Assembly (NCBI GenBank): GCA_038503065.1
Contig: JBCAMK010000012.1
Coordinates: 992,001-1,056,000 of the forward strand
DNA from: Paragyromitra xinjiangensis
Taxonomy: Eukaryota > Ascomycota > Pezizomycetes > Pezizales > Discinaceae
Length of the DNA: 64,000 bases
Direction of reading: 5' to 3'
Of this stretch, positions 1-11,882 are shown one piece after another. The position numbers and the translations under genes are program-made. The stretch's first letter is position 1; each line of letters opens with the position of its first letter. The notes below the pieces were generated by a model. The model did not search any database and was not told the origin of the DNA. It was given only the letters and a program-made list of their open reading frames with translations.

Positions 1-3000
1 GTACCTATATCAAGTGACGAATCTGATGATGACGATCTCGACTGCATCATTCCACGCCGAAAGCAGATAGTTTCATCAGCAGAGAAATTTTCCCCTGTGA
101 ACAAGCTAGAAGGGGAAGGGAATGATCAAGAAAAAGTACAAGAAGGACCACTTCCCCCTAAAACGGCTCCTGGGGTAGCCAGGACTGTTAAACATGAGCA
201 TGGCATTGGAGAACGAATACTCATGACGGATGATGAAGAAGTGGATACATACGGAGAACGAAAGAGAAAAATGACCGAAGAAGGGAGGAATAAAAGGAAA
301 ACTGCGGCTGCAGCCAAATCTTCCAAGATTGGTAATCTCGGGAAAAAAACCAAGAGTGAGCCAGCAGAGTGGAAGCTTCCAAGGAGGAAGACTGAAACTG
401 AAAGTATGGATTACCTTACTTCTTCTAAGTTACTTCTTGATTGTCGTTCCACATTTTGCAGTGTCCGCGTTGCTCCAGATCCAATCATGCCTTCGTTAGA
501 GAAATGGAGGGAGAAAAAGAAGCTAATGCTATGGATGTGATTCTGGCATAGTAAAAACCGAAGTTACAAAGCAAAAACGATATATCAATGCAGAATCAGA
601 TGATGATCCGACAATTCCGGAGATCGTACTTCCTCAGTACCTCAAAGCCCGCAGAGAGGTACTCAATCTTGCGAAACAAACCCTCGATGACGACAAGCTC
701 CATGAGGCACTCCGACTTCCCCCAAGCTACGAAGACATCTGCTTCAGTGACGATGAGAGAATGGTAGAATAAATACCCGTAACTTAGTGGCTAAGTTGTT
801 ACTAATACCCATCCCAGGAAGATTTAGTCTCTAAACCCACCTTCGAAACTACTCCATGCGCACCTTATAAGGACATTCTTCTAGCTTCCTCCCTTGGATC
901 CATTCCTTGTTCCATCGCCCAGTACCTGCGTGACTACCAAGTCGCAGGCGCTGAGTTCCTGCACCGAAACTTTGTCTTCCAGGAAGGATGTATCCTTGGC
1001 GACGACATGGGACTTGGTAAAACAGTTCAAGTGATTGCATTCCTCACTGCAGCATTTGGTAAGACAGGCGACGAAAGAGATAGGAAGAGAATGCGTAAAA
1101 TACGGAGAGCCGGTAAGAGGTGGTATCCGAAGGTTATGGTGATATGTCCAGGTACGCTAATATCGAACTGGAGGAACGAGTTTGACACATGGGGATGGTG
1201 GGCGGTCGATGTGTATCACGGAAGTAAGGAGCAGAAGGAAAGTGCCCTTGATGCAGCAAGATCTGGAAGACTGGAGATTATGCTTACAACGCCGACAACG
1301 TATAAAAAAAACCGCATAGAGATTAACATGGTTGAGTGGGATTGTGTCATCGTGGATGAGTGTCATGTTATTAAAGGTGAATTATTACCCTATCTCATTT
1401 CTTTTCATTATGTGTTAGGAAAACTTTATGATCGAATCTGGGCTAATGAGAAATAGAACGAAAGGCCGAGGTTACTCAAGCTTTAAACCAGGTGAACGCG
1501 CTCTGTCGTATTGGCTTAACAGGAACCGCTATCCAAAACAAATATGGTGTCTACCATTGACCCTCTACCCAAAGGCATCATAAACTAACGCCTCCCCTCT
1601 TAGAGGAACTCTGGACCCTCCTTAATTGGTGTCGTCCCGGTGCTGTCTCTACCATTGGCGAATGGAAATCCACCATCGCAATTCCCCTCAAAATCGGACA
1701 ATCCCACGACGCGACCCTGCGACAGATCGGCAAAGCCCGTGAAATTGCCAAACTCCTAGTGCAAAACTTACTCCCAAAGATGTTCCTGCGAAGAATGAAG
1801 ACACTCATTGCAGATCAACTGCCAAAGAAAAGCGATAGGGTTGTGTTTTGCCCTTTGACGGGGATGCAAAAGAACGCATACGAACAATTTTTAGCGAGTG
1901 AGATGGTGAAGTCCATCAAGTTTAGTGGTGACCCATGCGATTGTGGGAAGCAGAAGACGAGGGGGACCTGTTGCTATGAGAAAGTTGAAGATGGAAGGAA
2001 ATGGAAGGACACAGTATTTCCGTAGACTCTCCATCCCCCACCCAGCAGGCGATATGCTGATGAATGGATACTTACTCGATGGGGTTCAGATGTATTCAAA
2101 GTATCCAGCAGCTCAGTAATCACCTCGCAAATTGGATTCCTAGTAAGCCACCTATTCCTAGAGAACTAGAAATCACCCGAAGTTCTTTACTTATTATCAA
2201 CCCTTTTCCTAGCAAACGATGACTCACAAGAAAGGAGAGTCAAAAAGCTAGAATTATTAAAACTCAGCCTACCAGATGATTGGGAACGCATAAGTAGAAG
2301 AGAGCTGATGCGGAACTACATGGATCCCGAGATGTGCGGGAAGTGGATCGTGAGCACTTGAAAGACCAGAAAAAACTAAATTTAGCGGTTCAGTAGCTAA
2401 CTTCTTTTTACTGGAGCTAGGTTTTACAAAGGCTGCTGAAGTTCTGGCATCAGAATGATGACAAAGTTCTCATCTTCTCCTACAGCATTCCGCTGCTGAG
2501 GATACTCAGCTCGTTATTCAAAACCACAGAGTATAACGTGAGCTATCTTGATGGTTCCATGTCCTTGGAAGATCGTAGGTCTCTCTATACTAGTAATAGA
2601 TATAACTACTGATTGTCGGGTAGGGTCGAAGGCCGTTGCAGGGTTCAATAGTGATCCCTCTCAGTTCGTATTTCTAATATCAACAAAGGCCGGAGGCGTT
2701 GGGTAAATTTATTCTCTCGGTTACTAGACTGCTTTGAGGGCTAAAGCTAACCAACCCCACAGGCTAAACATTACTGCTGCGAATAAGGTTGTGATTTTTG
2801 ATCCAAATTGGAATCCAAGGTATTATACACCTTCCTATCCATCCCAGCAGGAAAAAATAAAAGCACATACTCACATCACCCAGCTACGATCTCCAAGCCC
2901 AAGATCGTGCCTACCGCATCGGCCAAATTCGCGATGTCGAAGTTTTCCGCCTTATTTCTGCCGGCACAATCGAAGAAATCGTCTACGCTCGCCAAATCTA

Positions 3001-3863
3001 CAAGCAACAGCAAGCCAACATCGGTTATGGGGCTTCTGAGGAGCGCCGTTATTTCTCTGGTGTTCAAGGCGACCACAAGAACCAGGGAGAGTTATTCGGA
3101 CTCAAGAACTTGTTCTCGTTCCAAGAGAATACGATCTTAAAGGAAATTGTGAATAAAACTAATGTTGCAGAGTCAAGAGCCGGGGTGGCAGTTGCGGGGC
3201 TGGAGGGGACGGAAGACGAAGAGGTTGAATTTGAGGAGGACCCAGATGGGGAGAATGCATTAGGTCAGTTAGCGGCTATTGTAGCAGGGGAGAAGTCAGT
3301 ACTAGAGAAGAGTTAGTGATTCCCTATTGCACTTCCAGGTGGTTTTCAGCTTCGGTTAACATAATGCTGCAGAGAAAAAGTCGCATAACCCTATCTCAGC
3401 CATCCTAGCAGAAGCAGGTATTTCGTATACACACGAAAACTCGGAAGTCATAGGGACTTCGAAAGTCGAGGCGCAAATAAGCAAACGAGCAGCAGAAACA
3501 AAAAAAAATTCAGATATAGGGGATGTGGTTGCATTTGGGATGCAGGGGATTGCAAGTGGAGGGCTCCTAGAGGGGTACAAGTTTCATCCACCCGTAGATG
3601 TCATGAGAAGACAGTTCTGCACCATGGCTAAAATGTTTGGGATTGAAGATACTCAGGAGTTTGCGCTGGTAGTTGAGGGATGGACACAGAAGCAAAGAAG
3701 GGATGCGCTGGATAAGTTTTATAAGATGAGAAGGGATACTGCTGTAAAGGGGATAGAGGTCAAACTGGGCGATGCTCAACCTGAGGAAACCACGGCCAAT
3801 ACAAAGCCAATAAAGGAGGCAATTTCTACTGATATAGAGTCTGATGGCGATGACGAGCTATAG
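1..3863 (+). CDS. Rad26-like SNF2 helicase (ERCC6L2 type), 5' end outside the window
   Basis: This is a SNF2-family DNA-dependent ATPase of the Rad26-like/ERCC6L2 group; the family is linked to DNA repair in the nucleus. My 12-exon model is 1-403, 552-763, 818-1376, 1457-1546, 1604-2021, 2090-2142, 2213-2349, 2421-2574, 2624-2702, 2763-2819, 2884-3298 and 3375-3863. Visible motifs are Walker A DDMGLGKT (near 1005), Walker B DECH (near 1355), GLTGTAIQNKY, a four-cysteine patch CDCGKQKTRGTCC (near 1940), STKAGGVGLNITAANKV with DPNWNP, and motif VI QAQDRAYRIGQ (near 2900). An acidic, basic-rich N-terminal segment precedes the helicase. The C-terminal part (3375-3863) carries the conserved EAGISYTHENSEVIG stretch seen in this subgroup. 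All phases close from exon 2 on, so the gene looks intact. The exon 1/2 junction and the intron at 3299-3374 are the least certain. It ends 165 bp from the oppositely oriented MRPL40. Confidence 0.88.
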
Positions 3864-4027
3864 CAACGCAACTAACTAGTGGATATTTCGCACCGTACGT
3901 TTTATTTTCTTTCCGCTTTTATGTGGAGTAATGTACAAAACCCTCTATAGCATAGTATTGGACAAAGATATCCCCATCCCATTATGTATGTCAGGGATGA
4001 TGCAAAACATGCGACTTAACTCAAAAC

Positions 4028-5168
4028 TTATATCGCAGCCTCTTCACCGGCAGGCACAGCTTGTATCCCCCCCAAAAGCTCCGGTCGATTCTGCGCCATA
4101 ACCCTTCCAATTTTCTCCAGCATCTCCTCCGACAAGATTGGCTTACCCAGAGCCTTCCGCTCCTCCCTTGCCTTCCTATTGATCTCCTGCACCGGCGTCA
4201 ATATTCTTGCGTTCTCCTCCATCTTTCTCACTAACTCTTCTGCTTCCTTCTTCGCAACGTACTCGGGATCGTGCCTTGTCCTGAACTTTGAATATTTATT
4301 TCGTAGTTCATCGATCACACCTACCGGGAACGGCGGCTTTAGTAGGGTCGGAGTAAAAGTTTTCGTTTCGACATCTAATATTCTAGTGTCGCCGATTCGG
4401 TCTACGGGTTCCGGCTTCTGTTTCGCGGGCCATGGAATACTGAAGCTTTCAATCCCGGGAACCAATCGATTCCACTTCTTGCTCTTATCACGCTTGTCGA
4501 ACCAAATTTTAGACATTTGGACGTTAGCGATAATGGTGTCCTTGAGGATGCCGGTTTCGGGATCAGGCAGAGGATACACCAGACGGACGTCGGCATATTT
4601 CACGGCTGCTTCGCGGTAATATATGCGAGATTTTTCAGACTTGGCCAATACCTCGGGCTTTTTTATTGGGATCTTCATAAAGGAGACAGACGTAAGTAAG
4701 GTGACTTTGGATTTGAAAGACGAAAGAATTGTGTCCAGGAACATGTACCATATTCACCCCCTCCACAAGCATCTCATTCCTTTTCTTTTCAATACTCTTT
4801 ACAACCCCAATCTTATGTCTATCTTGACCCTTCAAGATTACAACCCTATCCCCAACGGCAATGTTCCAATACTTGATCCGTTGATCTTTGGGCACATAAT
4901 CTCCATTAACTCTTTCCTCCAACACTGCACCATACTCCTCGACTTCCTCCTTATTCAATGCACGGCGGGGTGCTAAGGGGCCCAGCATGCGGTCCTCCTT
5001 GGTTTCCTGTCGAGAAGCCCGGGCATCTTGCATGAGAACTCGTAGTCTGTGCTTCTCTTGTCGCATATCATCTTTGAGGCGCAATGCCTCCTTTTTCTTA
5101 TTGAAACGGGCGAGGACCTTTGCAGCCTGGGTTTTAGCCCGAAAAGCACGGGAGGTTACCTTCAGCAT
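4028..5168 (-). CDS. MRPL40: Mitochondrial large-subunit ribosomal protein uL24m (yeast Mrpl40)
   Basis: This is a structural protein of the mitochondrial 54S large ribosomal subunit. Exons are 5168-4749 and 4672-4028, with a 76-nt intron (GTACAT..AG, branch-like TTAC) in phase 0; the product is 354 aa. The KOW motif of the L24 family is seen as GDRVVILKGQDRHKIGVVKS around residues 105-125, followed by NM/IPIKKPE at the splice junction and the conserved YADVRLVYPLPDPETG. The basic N-terminus (MLKVTSRAFRAKTQAAK, rich in R/K and without acidic residues) fits a mitochondrial targeting sequence. The acidic/basic C-terminal extension after residue 250 is usual for fungal mitoribosomal L24. The gene is divergent from RRN3. 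I chose the first in-frame ATG because it gives the targeting-like N-terminus. Confidence 0.93.
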
Positions 5169-5789
5169 TTGACGAAAGACGATTGGTGACGAATTGTAGG
5201 GTATTGATTTGGGGGGGGGGGGATATCGTGGTGGGGGATTTTTGTTGGAGGTCTCAGCAGAAACGCCAAGATTTCACATATAACCACTGCGTTACCCTGA
5301 TGCCAAGCATCAAGAGAGATGTAAAATGCATCATTGCCTGCAACTAGAGAGGTTTTGAGCGCTTAGCAAGTTTCGATAGCAACCGCAGGAGAACGTGCCG
5401 CCCCAGTTGGTTTCGTGTTCAGTCTCTGCGACAACTTCTGCATATACTCCATAACTGAGCAAGAAAAGCAAATGGCCTCTAGAGTTATTCCTTTCCTTTT
5501 CAGAAAACAACGAGTAACATTTGCAAGTGAACTACTGCCTGTACCTGTTCATTTAGGGCTAGGGTACATTTTAATTGGTCGCACGCACAAGTGTTTGCCA
5601 CATGTAACAAATTGAGCCTCTTTACTCTGCAGCCTACCGAAATTTTTCCACGACTCGCGTACCTCCCCACCAACTCCCCCCCTCCACTATCTCCAGCACC
5701 TACCTCCAACACCTACCTCCAACACCTCATCCAACACCTTAACTTCCCCCCTTTTGCTGCTGCTATTCCTCTACATCCAGCAAAATATC
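5169..5789. promoter_or_regulatory. Divergent intergenic promoter region MRPL40/RRN3
   Basis: This 621-bp gap separates two divergent genes and should hold both promoters and 5' leaders. A run of 12 G (5211-5222) sits only 43 bp upstream of the MRPL40 start. A C/T-rich tract (5650-5760) directly precedes the RRN3 start. I see no other gene in it. Confidence 0.5.
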
Positions 5790-7875
5790 ATGGTCTCAAT
5801 GCCCACACCACCAAATCACCAATTCCTCACAGAGAGCGGTATACTTGGACACGTCCGGATGCAGTGCGAGAAACAATCCCCAGAGCTCGAAAATGGGACC
5901 AAATCCCCTGCCCGTAAGAAGGCTAGGACTACCAACAGCAGAAGAAACGTGCCGGAGGCTCACTCGACAAACCTGATGTTTCGAAAATTTGTTGGTAATG
6001 CCCTAAACGAAAAGGCTGCTGTAGGTATCCTTTATGCTGTCGTTTTTGTAAGGGAATCAAAAATGTCGCTCATGATTAATGATAGGGAAACACAACAAAC
6101 TTCGAATTGCTCCGAAGAAAGTTCACAGCCGACCCTTGCGAGGAATCAGCACCGTCTTCCCATGAACTACAGATGACACTTTCGGCGCTTACCCAGACTG
6201 TCTCACGCCTAGATGGATCCTGTTCAGCCTTAGTAAAGGATATTATCCAATGCCAGTGGGTGGCGAGGAATAGCTTATTTGTCGGAACGTATGTAAGATT
6301 CCTCGGGAACCTAGTCAGTGCACATTCAACCTATATGGGCATCGTGACAAGGATGCTAGTAGGATATTTCGGGTATCGTAAGTATCTAAGCTCAAGTATT
6401 CGCCTTAAGTTACCAATGGCTGACCCCAAGCCAGTACCAAATCGCATTGGTGAGCTACCAGGCCATCAACCTGTGTCAAGAGCAGCGATTTATGATCGTG
6501 CCCACTACGCACTTCAATTTATCCTTGACTTGGTACCAACAGCGGCGTTTTCTACACTTTTTCCAGCGCTCGTAGCCGAATTCCCACATAAAAGTGAAAG
6601 AAAGCAAACCCATACAAATTATCTAAAGAATCTGCTAAGGGTCACCGAATATGCGCCTGCTCTGCGAAATAAGGCCCTAGCAATGCTTACCGACAGAATC
6701 ATCAAGGTTGATGTTGAAATCCAAGTTGATCTTGATGAATTGGAAGAGGATGAAGGGGAAGACCTTGAGGCCGAGCTCACAGGAAAAATAGTTGAGAATA
6801 CTAAAAGTTCGATGAGTATCGAAGGAGATGACGACACAGACGGCGGAGAGGAGTACGATGAGGACGAAGACTCAGACGCAGTTACCAATATTAAAGAGAC
6901 TGTTGATAAACTTGATTCCATGCTACAAATACTTTTCGAATATTATTCCAAGAGCTTCCCACCAAAGTCTATCGAAGACCCGCCCATGCATTCCATTGAC
7001 ACATTCGAACTTTTACTGCGGTCTTTCGACACAACTGTTCTACCTACCTATCGTTCCCGTTATACGCAATTTCTCCTTTTCTGGGCATCACAGAAATCAC
7101 CTCAATTCTCTGACCAGTTTTGCGTCTCGATCCTTGAAAAAGCGCTCGACAACTCCCGCCCCCAAGGAACCCGCCAAGCAGCAGCGGCTTATATCGCATC
7201 ATTTGTTGCCCGAGCAAAATTCATGCCAAAAAAGGATGTTAGAGCGGTAGTGAGGTTGATCTGCCGGTGGCTTGGGGCATTTGTGGATGAAAGGTCCCCA
7301 GAATGTCGCGGCCCGGATGTCTCTCGATGGGGGGGGTTCTATAGTGTATGCCAAGCGGCGATGTATATCTTTTGCTTTAGATGGAGGGATTTAAAGGAGG
7401 ACGAAGAGGATGAGTTTGGAGTTGTAGAAGAACGCTGGACCCCTGGATTGGAGGTGCTAGGGAAGGTTATTACGTCGAGATTCAACCCATTGAAAGTATA
7501 ATTTACCATCTTCCCATTCTACTCTTCCATCCGCTTAAGCCACTAACAGGCTACATTATTATACAGGTATGCTCACCCACCGTCGTGGAAACCTTTGCGA
7601 AGATTGCGAGCCATCTTCAATTCCTTTTCTGCTTCACGATTATAGAGCAGAACAAACGGATGAGCCTAGTTGGCGATGGGGAGTTGGAGAGTTACTTCCC
7701 TTTCGACCCCTACAACCTCAGAAAGAGCAAGAAATGGATTGAGGACTGTTATATCCAGTGGCAGCCCGTAGAGGGTCTTGAAGATGACGATGATGACAGC
7801 AGCGATGAAGTGTATAGCGACAGTAATGTTGAGGAACATGTGAACATGGATGATGACACCGACAACAGCGGATAG
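5790..7875 (+). CDS. RRN3: RNA polymerase I initiation factor Rrn3 (TIF-IA)
   Basis: Rrn3 bridges RNA polymerase I to the rDNA core factor and sets rRNA synthesis according to growth. Exons are 5790-6020, 6086-7495 and 7567-7875; both introns are phase 0 and the product is 649 aa, close to the family's usual 600-650 aa. Family features include the N-terminal FRKFVGNALNEKAA joined to GNTTNFELLRRKF, the HEAT-like core LVSAHSTYMGIVTRMLVGYFG, and the C-terminal FNPLK/VCSPTVVETFAKIA, which is restored exactly across the second intron. An acidic insertion (about residues 240-280, rich in D/E) matches the acidic loop of Rrn3, and there is a second acidic tail (DDDDDSSDEV) at the C-terminus. An upstream in-frame ATG exists at 5754; I prefer 5790 because the earlier segment is hydrophobic and unlike the family. 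It converges on CBR1. Confidence 0.95.
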
Positions 7876-8793
7876 AGAGGCGTTCAGAAAGACTTTAGGC
7901 AATTATTTTATATTATTTGGAGCTTTTTACCTTCCAAAGGTTAGGGTGGCGTTTGCTGTTTTCTTTTTTTTCGCTTTATCATCTTGTGTCCTCTAGGAGG
8001 GGGTAAATTCGGGCTGTGGGGTAATAGATGATCCTTAAAACCGACAAATTTATGAAATTTAATAGCCCACGTGTAATGAGTAATGTAGTTCATTCACTTC
8101 TATAGTATGAAAGCTTAGATGTTTTACCCTCGGTACGCGTTACTACTCTATGATCATGTGGTATCACTCGTTTCTATATCGCATCACACCCGTGTTTTTC
8201 AACTTCAATCTCAGTTCAGCGAGGTGGTGTATTTCTATGTTAATGACTCGTAAACGGTTGCTACTAATCGTAACACTATGAAAACGGTACGTTTTACCAC
8301 AGTTTGCTGCCGCTGACTCTTTATCTTTCATTAAATAGTTGCAATAGTTGCCAGTGCAATTAAGGCTAATCCATTTTGTAGCCCTTTATTCCAGCCACGT
8401 GAGCGAACCTAAGCGAAAGCTAAGGTTAGTCGTCTACCTAGTACTAAAAAAGGTCCTGGGCAAATAACACATCAGATCCCTTGATATATGATCTAGAGGG
8501 GGAGCCCGATCTCTATGATTTAACTTGGTCACTTCTATTTATTAACGGCCCTGGTCTTCCGGCACGATGAGATTCAATCACGACTCCAGAGGTCAAAGAT
8601 TCTCGATCCTCGCGTGAGGCCAGAAGTAACACGTATAGACTGAATTCCATCACCCTAACAATACGCCACACTGTCTATATACTTTCTAACATCCGAACTT
8701 TTCCCCACGCTCCAAGGTTCCGTATCGGAACAGCCGTCATAACATTAAAATTTTGTATTTCACCGCCTTCATTCCTAAGAAAAACCCTCCAAT
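7876..8793. other. Intergenic region between convergent RRN3 and CBR1
   Basis: This is 918 bp of AT-rich DNA between two 3' ends. It presumably holds both 3' UTRs. I see no ORF with family resemblance, no tRNA and no clear repeat here. Confidence 0.5.
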
Positions 8794-9930
8794 TTAGAAG
8801 CAGAAAACTTGGTGATCCAACTTAGATACAGGCTTGGCAGGTTCGTAGCCAAGAGCGCTAGTAGCCTTCTTCATAGCACTGACCATCGGTGGAGGCCCAC
8901 AAACGAGGACTTTGATATCAGCTGCCGGGGCGGGACAGTATTCCTATGAGCCGTATGTTAGTTATCTCAAGGAAAGAATAGACAAGGAAGACAAGCCTTG
9001 ATCATATCGGCAGTAACAAACCCAACACCACCAGTCCAGCCCTCAGGAGGGTTGTTGAGGACGTAGTGTACACGGAAATTGCCGTGAGCAGCGCTCAACT
9101 CGTCCAAATCTTCTTTCAACAGTATATCCTCCTCATTAACATTTGCAAAAATCAAATCCACCTGCGTCTTATCTTCGTCGTTCCTCAGAATGGCCTTAAT
9201 AATCTGCAACATTGGCGTGATACCAGTTCCACCAGCAATCATCCCGAAAGCACGAACAAGATTCGGGCGGTAGTGGAAATGGCCTTTGGGACCCTTAACG
9301 CGGATGGTTTGACCAACTTTGAGGTTTGCGATGTGCTTGGAGATGTTCCCAGTGGGGTAGGACTTGATCAGGAGGGAGAATTGGCCTTTGTCGTGGTCAG
9401 AGGAGATTGGCGTATAGGAGCGCACGATTTCTTTGCCATCGATGTTGGCAGCGATACTGACGTGCTGGCCGATAGGGAGGCCGAGGATGTCATTGGCCCG
9501 GGGAAGGTTGAAACGGTAGCTTTGTAGTACCAGCTTTAGCATAAGGATGAGAAACAGAAAATGAGAGGGGGGGAAGTGAGTTCCGTACATCCCAACATTA
9601 TGAGAAACAATGATAGTTTCTGCGAGCTCAAACTCCTGGAACTCATCAGGCTTTAGAATTGTCCTCGATTCTGTGACACGAAAAATCAATCCATCACGTT
9701 CAATGGAGCTGGAGTGGTTGACTTATTTTCATGCAAACGCCAACAAGAAAAAGGGGGCATAACTCACGGCCTCTGAAAACTTTAAAGCCACCTAAAATAG
9801 CGGCAGCCGCGACAGCATGGGGAACATAGTTGTAGTCAATTATCGCAACGCCCACGACGAGAAGCCCGATAGGAATGTAGAGACCATGGAGCGGTGTGCT
9901 GAGGAGAGATTGATTTGACTTAGATGCCAT
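8794..9930 (-). CDS. CBR1: NADH-cytochrome b5 reductase 1
   Basis: This is a flavoenzyme that passes electrons from NADH to cytochrome b5 for fatty-acid desaturation and sterol synthesis, probably anchored in the ER or outer mitochondrial membrane. Exons are 9930-9768, 9721-9589, 9519-8997 and 8943-8794; the product is 322 aa. It shows an N-terminal membrane anchor ([14 protein letters not shown], residues about 18-35), the conserved FQEFEL, the FAD-binding RSYTPIS, the flavin/phosphate motif GNISKHIA, the NADH-binding [10 protein letters not shown], and CGPPPM near the C-terminus, ending in F as is common in this family. The last intron (8944-8996) has no usable in-phase GT donor; the only solution that keeps [23 protein letters not shown] uses AAG|GCTTGT, a GC-AG intron. 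It is divergent from SEC17. Confidence 0.93.
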
Positions 9931-10733
9931 TGTGAAAGATATTGGACTATTCGCAGATGAAGGAGTGGAAAGGAAAGAAAACGGAGAAGAAGTGGAAGGG
10001 AAGGGAAGGGAAGGCAGGGAAGGGGGCTCCGAGTATTGGACCAAGGCGATCGAGTAAATAATATTCGACTGGTCCGGGATGTCCAGAGGGATAGACATTC
10101 CTATTGAGGGGGTTCAGATGTTGTTGGATAGATTAGATTAGATTAGATTAGATCAGATTAGATTAGATTAGATTATTAGCAAATCGGAAACTGAGAACTC
10201 GGGGAAGAGCTACAAAAATTGAATTGCTTGTTGGAGATGAGATAAGATTAGGAAACATCCGCCAAGTTGTCTTGGCACTGAGGGAGAGATGATGATGCAC
10301 TATTCTGCTGCAGGATGGATAATAGAGCTACTAAGCGGATCAGATAGTATTAGGACATGTGCAGAGATAGAGAGACGGAGAAATGGTTGGGCACAGGGAG
10401 AACTGCATTATTGTAGAACGAAGCAGACGGGTTAGACGAAGTTAGAAGAGAGCAAGAGGACGAAGATGGAGATGGGGATGGAGATGGAGATGGAGATCAC
10501 GACTTTGTTGAAATTGGGGATCTTCGAGTGTTTAGACAAACAAGATAAGATCAGATAATTTCTGCCAAGACACTCGGCAGCTGTCCCTAGGAAGCCCCGC
10601 CAGGCAAGATGCAGAGAGACTTCACAAAGCCAGTCTCATCATCCTATATCGCCAACCCAACAACTAACCATTTTTACTCGACTTTCAGAAATACATTCCC
10701 CACGTACTCTTACTCTTACCCTTCAAACAAACC
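9931..10733. promoter_or_regulatory. Divergent intergenic region CBR1/SEC17 with short tandem repeats
   Basis: This 803-bp region between two divergent starts carries GGGAA repeats near 10000, a GATTA pentanucleotide array at 10131-10175 and a GGAGAT hexamer tract near 10465-10498. It should contain both promoters. A C/T-rich leader precedes the SEC17 ATG. No gene is seen. Confidence 0.5.
10131..10175. repeat. (GATTA)n pentanucleotide microsatellite
   Basis: Nine tandem units of GATTA are present, with one variant unit (GATCA) in the middle. It lies about 200 bp upstream of the CBR1 start codon. Confidence 0.9.
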
Positions 10734-11882
10734 ATGGCCCAGGATCCTAGATCACTCCTCGCTAAGGTCTATCCCCCCTCCCAAACTATCACGCTGTTAA
10801 CTTTTGCTTTGACTAATCAAATTTGTGTTCTTCAAAAGGCTGACAAGGCTGCCGCGTCTGCCCAAGGAGGTTTCAGTTTCTTCGGTGGCCGACAAGAAAA
10901 GCTTGAAGGTGCCGCCGACCTTTATGTCCAAGCTGCCAACGCATTTCGTATGCAAAAACTAGGTTCAACCCCACTTCTTCCTCCATCGCTTAACCACTAC
11001 CCCTCCTGTTCGAGGGCTAGCTAAACTAGATAAGCTGACTACGGTAATAAAATCAGGCCGAGAAGCTGGCCAAACCTTCGAAAAGGCCGCCGACATCCAA
11101 ACCAAGATCAACGAGCCCGATGATGCCGCCAATACGCTTGTCGAAGCCTACAAAGCATACAAGAAAGACGACCCCTCCGCCGCTGCACGGGTCCTCGAGA
11201 AAGCCATTAGTCACTATACACTCAAGGGGAATTTTCGAAGGGCAGCGACGCACCAGCAGAACCTCGCAGAGCTACTAGAGCTGGAACTTGGTGATATTCC
11301 TAGGGCGATCCAAGCATACGAGCTCGCTGGTGATTGGTTCCAAGGCGATAATGCAGAGGCATTAGCAAATAAAGTGTTTCTGAAAGTAGCAGACCTAGCA
11401 GCACTAGCGGAACAGTATAAGAAGGCGATCGAGAAGTACGAAATAGTTGCGAGAAGCTCTGCGGGTAATAATTTGATGAAGTGGAGTATGAAGGACTATT
11501 TTTTGAAGGCAGGAATTTGTCACATGGCTACAGGAGTGAGTCTTAAACCAAGAATACATACTAAAAATCCCTTCAGTTATTTAGAGTTAATGATATATGG
11601 GGTTCTAGGACAGAATCGCCGCAAAAAGGGCATTAGATAGCTACGTTGATCTAGATATTACCTTCCCAAGCACAAGGGAGTTTCAACTTCTGCATGTATG
11701 TTATAACCCAAGAAGTTTACAAGACGAGACTACCGTACTGACAACCGATGTAGGACATGATTGAGACAGTCGAAGCAGGCGATGATGACGCCTTCTCAGA
11801 CAAGGTTTTCCAGTACGACCAGTTAAGCAAGCTTGACAAATGGAAGACCACAATGTTATTGAGAGTCAAAGAGAGTAAATAA
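10734..11882 (+). CDS. SEC17: Alpha-SNAP, vesicular fusion protein Sec17
   Basis: Sec17 recruits the ATPase Sec18/NSF to SNARE complexes so that they are taken apart after membrane fusion. Exons are 10734-10766, 10839-10962, 11057-11535, 11609-11695 and 11754-11882; the product is 283 aa against 292 in yeast. The start [18 protein letters not shown], the hydrophobic loop region [20 protein letters not shown], the TPR-like helices ([37 protein letters not shown]) and the C-terminal [17 protein letters not shown] are all family signatures. The C-terminal leucine-rich end is the part that stimulates Sec18 in the family. All four introns close in phase. Confidence 0.96.

Noticed and set aside
1..3863. 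Helicase region as a pseudogene with frameshifts
   Set aside because: Placing 11 introns restores one continuous frame with all helicase motifs, so decay is not needed to explain it.
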